This document shows positions 36,218-47,835 of a DNA stretch of 64,000 nt, piece by piece (the stretch's first letter is position 1; every line of letters begins with the position of its first letter). Source of the stretch: Gymnopilus junonius (taxonomy: Eukaryota; Basidiomycota; Agaricomycetes; Agaricales; Galerinaceae); NCBI GenBank assembly GCA_015501075.1, contig JADNYJ010000017.1, positions 124,001-188,000 on the forward strand, read 5' to 3'. Under the pieces are notes generated by a model. It was not told the DNA's origin and made no database searches. It was given only the letters and a program-made list of their open reading frames with translations. Position numbers and translations under genes: made by a program.

Positions 36218-36746
36218 TCTTCCCAGATTGGAGTATATGACTTGAGAAATGGCTCAGAGGAGTAACAACGAGGCTATAGATGAGGCAAGAGGTGGTGTGA
36301 GTCAAGGACAGGGATCAGTTCGGTGCACTGAGATCAGTTGCGATATTAATACCTTATCTCATTCCGCTTTGGTTCCGTCGGCACGACGTGCCGATACAGC
36401 CGATCAAGTCGGGCCTGGACATCTGTTTCTGTGCTAAGCGCCTCCATATGGCTCTCTAATACAGACGAGGAATTGCAGGGCAGACCATGCATGCGCCACA
36501 AATAAGCTCTAAATGAGTCCAATACGGTCTCATTTGCTGGTTAATTACAGGAAAAATCATAGCATTGCTCCAATTGTTTATGCAAGAATCAATATCTCTA
36601 TGGGTTTTCAGCCGCATTCATGCATAGCGCTTGCAAGAGGAAAGACGACGTCAACGCACTAATCACGAAAAGAATACGAAGTGATAAATACCTACAAAAG
36701 CTATCCAAAATCTACTCGCTCTTGTCCGATTCCTCTTCACTAACTT
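36218..36746. other. Spacer between DAAO copy C and the desaturase
   Basis: This is the upstream region of DAAO C and the 3' region of the desaturase gene. No gene or repeat is evident. Confidence 0.5.
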
Positions 36747-38243
36747 CTATGCTCTGGCTTTCCGCGTTCCTCCCTTCTCGTTACTACTGCAAGCCGACCC
36801 ATTGACGACCTTCACCGCCTCCAATGGCTTACCCTTCCCCAATCTCTTGGCTCTGGCAAAAATTCCCACCTCCTTATCCCTAATGAAGTTGAAAATAACC
36901 ATCGGCCACGAAGGATGGGATGGTAGGGTGTCATAAAATTCTGGCGCAAGCGCTCTCAGAGCCGGCAAACGCGTCCATGCGACTGAAGGGAAGTCATGGT
37001 GCTCGTTATGGTACCCAACCTAAAAATAAAGCGACAGGAAAAGATCGATCAGTGAGTGTTTAAAACAGAACAGAAGCAGGCCTACATTATAGCAGGTAAT
37101 TCAAAGGTCCATAATAACTGTATGTCTCTTGTTCCATTCCATCCCACAGATAATGCTCCGCGATGAAGTGCCCCGCACAAGGATGCAAGCTGCCCGCAAA
37201 GAAGCTGCTCATCAACAAGTATATGAGAGGCCGTGGGCCACACCACGTCACGAGGAGGTAGTCAAAGACGACCTGAGCGAGGACGTTGAGAAGATGCCAC
37301 CGCGTCAGCCGCTGGGCACGGACGAATGTCGGTCGGAGGGCGTAGAAGAGGATTTGGAAAGTCCTTGAAGGTTACATGGATATATCAGCCGCAGCTCGGG
37401 TAAAAACTCAGGTTTATAGAGAGACTCACGCAAAGAAGACTTTTCCGAGGACATTATTAAGACAAATCAATTCAAACCTCGTAGGCAAATCCGTATCGAT
37501 CCCATCTTGACCCATAAACTTATGGTGTTCAATGTGATACCCCTATAATCACCGCCGCAATCAATCAGTCGCCCAGCATCAACGTATAGACATAGAGGTC
37601 CTCACCTTAAACGCAGCGGAATACGGAATCCCAATAGGCAAATTCGCAAAGATAGCCAACAGCTTATTTGGCGCCACACCAGGAAACGCCAAATTATGCG
37701 TTATCTCATGAATGGCGAGGAACAGATTATGGTTCGCCGTCCCTCCAATCGCGTACGCCAGGAATATGAACAAGGGTGACAGAGGTGACTTGTGCCGCAG
37801 AAAAATAGCAAGGGCTATTTGGAGAGAAACGACGAAGAGGACGACATATTTCGTAAGAGGTGTGTAGCCCATAAGTTTTGTCACCTAAAACATCACAATG
37901 CGCAGTAACGTGTTAACATGTCAAATTTCCGGATAGGAGAAGAGAGGAAAGTAACACACCTCAGGGTGGGCTTTCATAATAGCCATCCTCCGCGAGCGAT
38001 GTGGCTCCTCAGTCATCAGCCATAAGAAATCTTTAGGGTCCTGAGGAGGTCTTGGATGCGCAAACGCATGTCTTTCGTTCGTTTTGCCCTCGTTGTGAGC
38101 AAACACCCGTCGCGGCGACCTCTTCGTCTTCGTCTTCACACTTCCATCACGTCCCTCTGAAAGCGAGTCGGCTCCTCCGAAAAGACTAAAATCTAAAATG
38201 TAGCAAACAAGAAAGAACGTACGATCCCAAATTCAGTAACCAT
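36747..38243 (-). CDS. Sphingolipid delta-4 desaturase (DES1 family), one frame break
   Basis: The exons encode the conserved N-terminus DFLWLMTEEPHRSRRMAIMKAHPEV, membrane segments, and the three histidine boxes of membrane di-iron desaturases: HEITH (~37700), HIEHH (~37525) and NEHHDF (~36990). These enzymes place the delta-4 double bond in the dihydroceramide long-chain base in the ER, a step towards glucosylceramide. The 5' part is uncertain: I used an ATG at 38243 with a small first exon. At ~37090 the exon ends CTGCTATAAT before a GT donor, where the family has a Tyr-Asn codon pair; one base appears missing, giving TAA in frame. If real, the protein ends before the third histidine box and is inactive; it is the only break, so sequence error is a fair alternative. 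Confidence 0.8.
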
Positions 38244-38782
38244 TTCCCACTTGGGTTTAGGAATGAATTGAAAGCACTCACTAGTCGACATTCAATATTT
38301 TCACTGGTATAAAACTTGATGCTTCCGCCTGAAAAAGAGCGGAAGAGGAAGAGAAGGTAAGAATGCGGGGTAAATGAGCGACCCTACAAGCACGACGAAC
38401 ATTTTCCTTGCGTTTCTCAGATCATAGACATTATCGCGCCGTATTACGTAAAGCCGTCGATCGCGACCGTATCGCCCAATCCAGATCAACTCGCGACCAG
38501 ATCGCGACAAGCTTGAGCCTCAGAATTGTTGTTCGATCTCGATTTTCAGCGCAATGTGGTATACAGACATGCTTGACTGGGCTTCTATATACTATTTAAG
38601 ATCCCAAGATAGTTGAATATCTATGCAAAGACGTATTACAGGCCTCAATTTCCAAAATTACACGTCCCAGGACGAAAAGTTTTGAACCAAGAAACAGTGG
38701 CAAGAAAACGCTTGGTAGATTTCTATTTCGGTTTCGTTATGATCTACATTAAAAGTTTTAAGCCGAGGCCGAGGACGTTCTA
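38244..38782. other. Spacer between aspartokinase 3' end and desaturase 5' end
   Basis: It contains the presumed promoter of the minus-strand desaturase, including an element rich in GATCGCGAC-type sequence around 38455-38515. No gene is seen. Confidence 0.5.
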
Positions 38783-41115
38783 TCAGAAAAGCCAAGGTCC
38801 AACTGCGCCTCAAAAAAGTGAATCAGAAATCAAAGTTCATCACCAAATCATCACGCCAGACATACCTCTAGCCTTTTCCGGCTTGATTTGCAAACAGCTT
38901 TGGTGAATCAAATTGAGAGCCTTGACAGCGTCGCGCGCGTCAATGACGCATGAGATGTTGATCTCGCTCGCGCCTTGTGAGATCATCTCAATGTTGACTC
39001 CGCCATGTGCGAGGGTGGTGAACATGAGCCCAGCAATACCGACCATATTGCGCATTTGCTTCCCAACAAGGGAAAGGATGGCCATGTTGTGGTGCACAGA
39101 GACCTATAAAGAAAGGTCATAAGTCTAAACCGTTTTGCAGATAGCAGAAAGAACCCCGACATACTGTTCCATTCGTCTTCAACTCCTTCTCCAACCTGTC
39201 CAGAACCTTCCTTGGGAGATTGTCCCCAATCGCCATACTCACATGCACCTCACTAGTGCTGATCAAGTCGACCACGACTCCAAATTTATCCAGTGTCCCA
39301 AAAATCCCAGCAAGGAAGCCATGGCTCACGCTCTTCCTATTTGAATGAACGTTAAGAACTATCACTTTCTCTTTGTACGTCACAGCTGTCGGAAGTCGTT
39401 TCCTCTTTGATTCTTCCGCTGCCTGCGCGATTTTATTAAGACTGAGATTAAGAGATTGCAGCGAGGCAGGCTCGGGGATAGGCGAGGCAAGGGAGGCGTC
39501 AGAGGAAATTTCAGTGTCAGGGTCGGGGTGGATGACGGTTCCGCCTCCAGAAGGATTTTCGACGTTTTTGATGCGTATGGGTATCTTGCGGCGAATAGCC
39601 TGGTTGGAAAAGGAATAAATGAGCCAGGTTCTAGAAGTAATCTCGAATAAGCCTCGTTCACCTGTTCCATGGTGAATGGATGCACCACTTCACTTCCATA
39701 ATATGTCAACTCAGCGGCCTCGTCAGGCGAGATGACGGAGATCAAGCGTGCAGTAATAACTTTACGCGGGTCAGCCGTGAATATCCCATCGACCTCTTTC
39801 CAGATCTGTAACTCTGAAGCTTCGAGACCAACGGCAAGCAGGGCAGAGCAAAGGTCGGTATAGCCTCTTCCGACTTGGCGTAATAATGAACCGGGTACAG
39901 CGCCAAAGAAGCCTTGACCGATAGTACGTTGGTTAGAGATCGAGGTAAGCGCAATAAGAAGAACGAACCTGTGACCACTGGTACACGGTTCTCGCATTCC
40001 GAAATGCGCTTGGCAAACGCAACAGCAAGATTATCATAGAAATCCTGCGGCAGGGCTTTCTCCGGGGCAAGTTCTCCGTCATACGGTGGTACAATTTCTT
40101 CCAGAGACACGTATTCAGCGTCGATACCCTGCAGTGCCAGCAAAAGTATAAACACTAAAAATAGACCACAAAAAAAAGAGTACTGACCCGATCACGCAAA
40201 ACAGCCGTCATGAGCTTGCATGCCAGCTTTTCTCCCATTCCGATGATGTTGTCTCTTGAGCGAGGAGATATTTCATCGATGATCTTTTTTATGAATTAAC
40301 AACCAAAGGGAAGAGGAGTAACCGTAATGTGAACAGTAGTCAAACAACGGAAACTGAGGAGAGAAAGATGGTTAAGAGACATACTTTGGCAGCATAGAGG
40401 AAACTGCGAAGCCATTCGCAGTCACGCTCGATTTCTTCTTCCAATTCTTTCAGAATATCACGGTCTTGAATGGCAGAGCGGGCTGCTGTGATATGCTCTT
40501 GTCGAATAAGATCAACGGTATAGTAGAACTCTGGCAGAGTTTCCGCAGATTGTTGAGCTTCATTCAACGGTGTGAACCCAAATACAGAGTGTGGGGCTGG
40601 TGATGGCGATGGCGATGGCCTGCTACGAGGTTTTGTTTCGGGACTTCTAGGTGGGCTGTGATCGCTTGCGTTCCCGTTGGTCGACGCACCACCGCCTGCG
40701 CCGAAAAGGCCCCTAGTGATAGGTGTCGTCGTTCCAGAGACCGAGGATGAAGCGGACTTCGTCCGTTGGAGGGCTTCTGATGCTGCACGGAGAAGCAAAT
40801 TGGTCGTGCCAAGTGCTTTGGTGGATCCTGAACGAGCTGAACATACGATGGCGACTTTGTGATTGTCGATGTAGTTGCTGCACATACGTCTGTCGTCAGC
40901 ATGTTTGAAGGAAAAGATAAAATGATTACATACGCAACGACATCTTCGGCAATTTTAACAGCGAACTTCCCTACACTTGTTCCTCCAAATTTCTGAACAA
41001 GCCACCTGGCATTGGGGTCTGCGCTATTCTGGTGGAGATTCGGTGGCGTCTTGGGTGGAGAAGACGACAGCGACGAGGACCTAGACGATGCAGGAGAAGA
41101 GGCAGGAGAAGCCAT
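38783..41115 (-). CDS. HOM3: Aspartate kinase (first step of Thr/Met synthesis)
   Basis: Start MASPASSPASS at 41115. The kinase motif VQKFGGTSVGK, then VAIVCSARSGSTKALGTTN, GMGEKLACKLM, VPVVTGFFGAVPG, LGRGYTD-type GRGYTDLCSALLAVG and ELTYYGSEVVHPFTMEQ follow in order, and two ACT regions near the end (VIVLNVHSNRK..., MAILSLVGKQM...) suit feedback by threonine. The enzyme phosphorylates L-aspartate in the cytosol at the head of threonine, methionine and homoserine synthesis. A disordered Ser/Pro insert (~70 residues, SPSPSPAP) interrupts the N-terminal lobe, seen in fungal forms. Seven or so short introns keep perfect frame throughout. I end the gene at 38783 by a last intron giving the tail VGPWLF; reading through without it would stop at 38840. 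Intact. Confidence 0.93.
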
Positions 41116-42486
41116 GAGTTTCCGATGTTACAATTAGAGAGAGACTACAAAGAAGAAGGGGGGATGAAGAAGAAAAAATGCTTTATGTATAGAGCATGCT
41201 ATTGATGTCCAGAATAAAGCCGATTGTGGCGAAAAATCTAATCAGCAGCGATCACAAATGTGACTCGGTCTTGTGTTCACGTGGTGTTCGATTCCGAAAA
41301 ACACCGAATAAATCACTCCAGGCTCCTCTCTCCGAAACTCGTTGAACGTTCAATCTCTTTCGAATTTCAGATCCTTATGACCCTCGAACTTGGAGACTAA
41401 CCTTTCCTGTGTAAAGGTCTCCCGATTAACCAGTGTCCATCTATGTATTCCTTGACTTTGGACCCAGGTCGAAATCGCACTTAAGATAGCAGGAGAAACC
41501 AATGTTTATTTTGATCCACGACGGTCAGCAGTCTCCGCATTGGATGCGAACTCCAACAAGGAACCAAAATATGATGCAGCACTTTGAATTCGGACTGAGT
41601 TTGCGGTGATTGAGCTGGTAGGATTCCGTGTGCTGTAGTCTCCTAGCTTGCGCACGTCTATTCATTCAATCATCAAAATGAATTTCACTTGATCTCTGTC
41701 AATAAGGCTATGCAATTCTTGGTCGTATGGCGCAATATACGAGTCGAGGGCTTACTATTACGATGGTTTTATTCCCGTTTTATTGCTGGTGCAAACCCTG
41801 CACTACATTTCTGAAGATTTCAATGGTCCTGGTGACGATCTTAAACACGGGTTTTTATTCTTCTTGGCTGGTCAGAGGACCCAACGGTTGCTAATTACCT
41901 CTGCACCGCAGTCATATTAACCTTGATATAGATGCGGTCATATATCTGTTGATAGGATCCAAGTTTTTTCCTGCCCACGCCACATATGTTCATTTTTTTT
42001 CTAAATCAGAGAGAGGAAGAAGATTACACTTTTTCGACATAAAGTTTTACGATGGTAAGTACTAATCCAACATTTCAGTCATACAGAGAACTTTTTTCTA
42101 GGAGTGTTTTTGACTCTGCTTTTCTTGGATATAGACTGCATTTTGATTTTTACTCTCCCATGGTGTAGTCAGCCCTAGGTCTGCATGGATGCTTTGGACT
42201 TGACACTTCCTCAAAGAAAAATCATACCTCCGATTGCTATGCTAAATACTTCAAAATTGATTGATTCATCTAAACCAGCCTTTTCGATGCCCCACTCTCT
42301 GTTCCCATTTCTTGGGTGGTGCTCAACTCCAGGAAGGAAAGTGGTTTATATAACCATCTCAAGTCAACTATGTCAGGGGTACAGTTTTCCTTTTCAATAT
42401 AAGCTATCATTGACTTTGCTGGGCAATTATATACAGGGGCAGTAACTACAGTTAGATAAATAAATAACGGTTTAGCGTCGCATCCA
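41116..42486. other. Spacer of 1.4 kb
   Basis: Upstream of aspartokinase and downstream of the hemerythrin-like gene. It is AT-rich with no long open frame or repeat that I can support. Confidence 0.5.
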
Positions 42487-43494
42487 TCATTGGTCGGAAG
42501 GCGTAATCGGCGGAAGCAGACGAGCATTACCGTAAAAATCTGTTGTCCCAAACTCCCATGCTTCTTTCTGCCGTCTGGAGAACCACCATCGAGTTGCCCA
42601 TTTCATGGGTAAAGGGATAGGAGGGAACCTGTGTCGTTTTGTGAGTCGCTCGTTCGGCGTCAAACCTAGAGTTCTGCAGAAACACGTACCAAGGCGTCAC
42701 AGGGTTTCCACATGCCAGGACCACCGGAACGTTGGTGTATAAATCCATGTTTTTCAATGCATGTTTCATGAACTCGGCATCAAGAGCTTTCAGTTCTTTC
42801 TCTGTGAAGGCCGCCCTTATTTTTTCCCTGCTCAATGTCGGCACCTCCTAAAAATAAGCACAACAAATCAATAGCTGTACGAAAAAAAGAGGGGAAGGAC
42901 TCTGACGTACTCCAAATGCTCGACCATAAGATCGGCGAAAGTGTTGATCTTTTCCACGCAGACTCGACCATCATACTTCTCCTTCGCGGCTTGCACTTCC
43001 TCCAACCATTTCTTGGTTTCTTCCAGCTTTGGCACGAATGTCGCGTGTTCATCCATGTTTGTCGTCAGGACACCTTTACCGAGTTTTTCTTCCAAAGCAT
43101 CGAAGTAAAACGTTTCCTCCACATGGTGATGGTGATGAATGACACCAAACTTGGAGCCGGTAGATGTTAAGGATGGTGTAGTGGAAATGAGGTTGATAAA
43201 CGCACCAGGGTCAGGCAAAATACCATGAAGGGCTGCACCTTGTTCTCCGTGACATGGGGAGCATGCGCAATGATAGCATTGACACCTTGAATGAGGGTGT
43301 TATGCGCTGCAGCCATGTTGCTGTGCTATGTTAGTGGACCTCCAAGTTGTTCTGACGAAAGACTGAACACACATTGCTGGATAGTCGAACATATTGGAGA
43401 ATTCGCCAGGAGGCATATCTATTAGATGGTTAAATTCATTAATATCCAAACTTCTCAAACACTGCACACCTATTAGGCGATAAGGAGCAGGCAT
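42487..43494 (-). CDS. Hemerythrin-like (HHE-domain) protein
   Basis: Five exons give about 240 residues from the ATG at 43494 to TGA at 42487. The alpha-helical cation-binding pattern is clear: AAHNTLIQGVNAIIAHA near residue 28, VIHHHHHVEETFYF near 65 and EHATFVPKLEE near 95, giving the His/Glu set for a di-iron or other metal site. Then a C-terminal extension with PVTPWFPPIPLPMKWATRWWFSR that I recall from mushroom members. Such proteins may bind oxygen, iron or NO; none is well studied in these fungi. The first two exons (MPAPYRLI, DMPPGEFSNMFDYPAI) were accepted because they splice in phase. No signal peptide. It is unrelated in function to its neighbours as far as visible. Confidence 0.8.
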
Positions 43495-44924
43495 AGTTGG
43501 AAACCGTAGGCGAATGCGAAATGTGTGTAATAGAACAGGTGAGGGCGGGTGTTCTTCTGAGCTGGAAGGTGCCTTCGAAACGTCCTTTTTATACTCAATG
43601 AGGCTGCCGGGGTGCACGGCGGAAAGAAAGAAATCTCATACGAGCTCATACGTGCATACGTTGCGCTAAATATTGGCTGTCATATATTTTTTTTGGCTCA
43701 AATGATATGAACATACTTAATTCGCTGTAGAGCTTTGCGTTTCATGAGGGTGATTACGATCAGTAGCTTACGTCGTGATGGCTGTGTTCGCGACTATTCA
43801 GGACCGGGAGGAAGGATTTTGCGACCAAGCAGTGCCAAGGAGAGAATCGACGACGTTGTTCGAAGCTGTCGGTCACTAGAATTGTGGGCCGGTTGGTAAT
43901 ATCTTTATAATTGGTTTGTCAGCTCAAACAGTTATCGACGAGCAACAACACTGATATTTCAAATGTCTCCTTCAAAACGGCATAATAATATGTCGTTCTT
44001 CTATAGCGCCCATTTAAACCTTGATTAGTAATACGACATCCGAGGGAATTTAAGTACCCCTGAAGACCCCTTATTTTCAAGTACCTCCAAAAGTCAGAAA
44101 CTTGAAAGGTAAGTTAGGCTTCACACTGTGTCCGCCGGTAGGCAGTGACAACACAGACATAGCTTGCAATCATCATCTACTGGTCATTTGATGCTCAGGC
44201 CCCTCCTACAACAGCCGAAGTGCTGTGGCGAGCTCAAACGGAATCCAACAGCCCAATTTTGGTATATCATTACCCAGAAATGGACTGGTCGATCAATTTC
44301 CTAAAATGTGCTTCATGTGAGCCCCCGAAACCAAGCACCATAGACAAACAAACATTTGCTTTCAAGAAACTCTCAAAAAACCAAGCGAGTTTGCAGGCCG
44401 TTCTCAGGCGTAACTTAGCGACTCGCGAATAATCTGTCACTTTATGATCACTCTTTCATGAACACCCCCGTAGTTCTGCCAACCAAAGTGGAAAGTACGC
44501 AGATAGAGGAGAGTCGGTATACTTACTCTCTGATTATTTAACGAGTCGCATTGTAGGTGCAACGCTGAACGCCCCATGGTAAATATCATAACCGCTTTGA
44601 CTTATAAATGAGCTGAACTTCATGTTGATCGAAGATAAGATTATGAACTTGGTGTGAATTTGAATGGACCATTGCGACCCTCCGGGATATGGTACTTGAC
44701 TGAGATGTTGGACAGGGCATAAACGTTGGGCTTCTTACAATACCCTTCCTGAACTTAGGTATGAACGTTTATTTTGAGAAGGGCAAAAAAAAGGGAAGCC
44801 CGATGTTGGTGGTTCAGGTTAAACAACATTGTTTGGCATAACCCTCGTGATTGATTTGGTTCTGTATGTCGGAACAGGCTTTACCAAACATCGCCATAAC
44901 CGTCTTCTCACCGTCCCCACCACC
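43495..44924. other. Spacer between hemerythrin-like and ChAPs genes (divergent)
   Basis: Upstream region for both genes. A plus-strand open frame at 44220-44432 (71 codons) has no recognisable family. No repeat or RNA gene noted. Confidence 0.5.
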
Positions 44925-47835
44925 ATGGTCAATGGGCTCCCTGAAGCCTCTTTCAAGGATATTCCGGAAATATTTGAGGTATTTGGTCGTCAATGGTATA
45001 TAGGACACTACACTGAACGCCAAATTTTAGGTTGAGCTAGGCGAATCGCTCACAGCGCGGACGGAATCGCTCTGTACGTGTCGGCGCTGCGGGACTGAAA
45101 TGTACTGCTGACGCGCCAACGCAGCTTCGTTTCGGGAGCTTGGTCCTCCAGATTTGTGCCATGTTGTCAAAAGTACTGGACGCACCGGCCAGCGCGATGT
45201 GGGCTCATTGTTTTACACTGGTTAGCAGACGGAACTGAGAGCATTCATAGTTCGGATCGTACCATTATATCTCGGGAGTCGATGCATCGTCCTCTGCATC
45301 GCTAGCTGCATACATCAACTCTTTAACTTATGCAATTGAAGACAACTCGGCCTGGTTTTCGAAGACGCCTCAATGGAAGGTGAAAAATGGTTGTTACTGG
45401 TATATTTACGTCATTATCTCGCATTTTGTGTTCTCAACCCTCTCCTTCAGCTGCTTCAACGCGTTCTCGCGCGTCGACATCCGCGTCGATGTCAAAATTC
45501 CTGGAGGTGTAAATGCCTATGTTATCGATCTACGAGGAGAAAGGTGCGTTCTGTATTGAGCGTCTCAACTGTATTGATTGTTTATGGCTGCAACAGACAC
45601 GAGGCAACCCCCGAGATATGGCAAGAGACATACGTTTCTGCCATTCTCCGTGCAATTCTCTATTCTGACGACCCGACCTATTTCCTTGATGCGTACCGTA
45701 AACTTGACCCCATTGCATCTCGAGAAGGAGAGCTCCGATTTCTTCAAGCCGCAGAGGCACTATTTCCCAAAGGTTGGCATTGTATCTTCATCTCAATTTG
45801 CGCCGACGCTCACTCCGGCCTAGGCTGGCAAGTCGGGTCTGATCCCGAAATTCAGGTCGCTACCGTTGTTTCGAATCACCTTACAGCTGGCATCATGAAA
45901 TACTTTGGCGACAGCGGCCGGTACCAGCCAGCTGCGAACTTATTCGAGAAGTTATCTGTCAGAGAACCTGAGGTTGCATCTCTCCTTGCTAGGAGCTATC
46001 TTGGAATGAGTGCGTTGCATATTGGTCACTGTCCTTTCTGACACTCAACATGTTTTTTGCAGATGAGGAGGTCAAGGCTGTCCAGATCATGTCAGCTGCA
46101 ATTAAGCAGATGCCTCAATCATACACGCTTCTTCACGTTCAGTGTGATTTTCTCCGTTCGAAGGGCAAACATGAATGGGCATTGAGGTTGGCTCGTCAAG
46201 CTGTGAACTGTGCACCCAGCGAGTTTGTCACTTGGGAGAAGCTGGCAGAAATCTACATTGATCTCCAACAATATGACTCCGTACGTTTGCTTCTCTCAGT
46301 GTTGTATTGTTCCTGAGTTGACAACCTTCCTAGGCCCTGCTTACTCTGAATTCATGCCCTATGTTTACATTTAACGGCCGTGACTCGCATCGCGCTCTTC
46401 CTGCCTTAAAAATACATTTACCTTTCCATCGGCCGATTGGGGACATCCTGCCAGAGAGACATAAGACGGAAGATGACGAAGTATGTGCAATGACGTTCCT
46501 TCACGATTCCAGCAGAGCACTGATGTTGTCAGGCCGAACCAGCGCTGCAAAGGCTACCAGCTCCGGGCCTCCGTGGTACGTGGGCCAGGGCCTATGGTAT
46601 CCTAACTCGCCTGGTTTCTCAAATTGGTTGGGACGAACTTCTGAAGACGCGGAGCCAGGTGTTCGTTATGGAAGAAGAATATCGCATGCAAAAGGCCCAG
46701 GGCGATATACAGCAGGCCCTTAGATCGGCAAAACAAACACCTGTGCCCGGACGCGAGAGTGATGTCGGTACGGCTGTGATTCACGAAGATGGCACCGTCA
46801 TCCGACCTTCAATAGATGACAATGCTTCTACAAAAGCTGTGATGTCGCCACCGTCTCCAGTGCTGACTGCAACGGAGAATGAAGACGTCAATGGGAATGA
46901 ACTTGATCACCCCTCGACCATCCCGATGATCAGGATATCCACTGAAAGCCAACGCGTGAAGGACGACGACCAGTCGGAAGCTACGAAGGTTGATGAACAG
47001 CCACCGACAATGTCACAGGATAAGGGCAAGGGCAAGGCAACGGAAGAGGAGGAAGAAGAAGGCCAAGAGATACTGACGAACGGGCACGGGCAGGCAAATG
47101 GCGTTGAGAAGCCTGAACAAGCCGCTGGTGAAGGAGAGCAGGCCATCAACGAGGCATCTCCTGCCCCAACTCAAGAATCTTTCTCCTTCAGCACGAAGCG
47201 ACTATGCGAGAGATGGCTCGACAACCTGTTTATGGTATTGTATGAGGTACGCCATTAAATTTTCTATCTTTCTTTTTAGTGTGCTCAACAACTTGCTGAA
47301 TATCTTGCAGGACCTGCGCGTGTGGACAATCTTCCGTGCTGAAGTTGCTCATTTCAAGACCCAGCATGTGGCTTACCGCAAGACCGGCCTAGAATGGGAA
47401 ATCCTTGGTGACCTTGGCATACGTCTGCACCACAAAGAGGAGGCGAAGGAGGCTTTCCAGCGATGTCTTGATAGCACTCGCTATTCCGTGAAGCCCTGGG
47501 CGAAACTCATGGAGATGTACGCTGACGAAGGCGACATCCAACGAACCGTACAGACGGCGATTCGGGTGGCTGCCTATCAGTACGCAGATTACACGGAGAT
47601 GTCGGTGCGTGTTGTTTTCTTCCAGAGCTTTGTTACTTTCTCCTTACTGACCGTGGGGCGTTGCTAGTATCCAACCCAAATTGCCCGTGCCTTCTTCACG
47701 CTCGGCCAAATTCACGGTCACGCCAAAATCTCTTTCACTCTCCTCAGCATGGGCTTGCCGGATCCCATCCTTAAAATCATGGACAGCTATCTCCAGTACG
47801 GGAAGAATTTCAGGGTTGAAGGATACGATTTCTGA
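44925..47835 (+). CDS. ChAPs family protein (Chs6/Bud7-like exomer subunit)
   Basis: Twelve exons: 44925-44978, 45031-45073, 45125-45198, 45251-45399, 45451-45543, 45597-45772, 45824-46009, 46063-46280, 46334-46480, 46533-47246, 47311-47604, 47668-47835; all phases agree, giving 771 residues. The start ATG has a good CCACCATGG context. Family blocks include ELGPPDLCHVVKSTGRTGQ, SYHYISGVDASS, AIEDNSAWFSKTPQW, RVDIRVDVKIPGG, HEATPEIWQETYVSAILRA, and TPR-like helices to IARAFFTLGQIHGHAK. ChAPs with Chs5 form the exomer coat that sorts cargo such as chitin synthase 3 from the trans-Golgi to the cell surface. A ~180-residue acidic, Glu/Gln/Lys-rich insert (about residues 425-605, EEEEEEGQE) sits before the final helical domain. 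The in-frame 51-base intron at 45400 might be retained. Intact. Confidence 0.92.

Noticed and set aside
44220..44432. 71-codon plus-strand frame upstream of the ChAPs gene
   Set aside because: Short, unconserved, and without splice partners.
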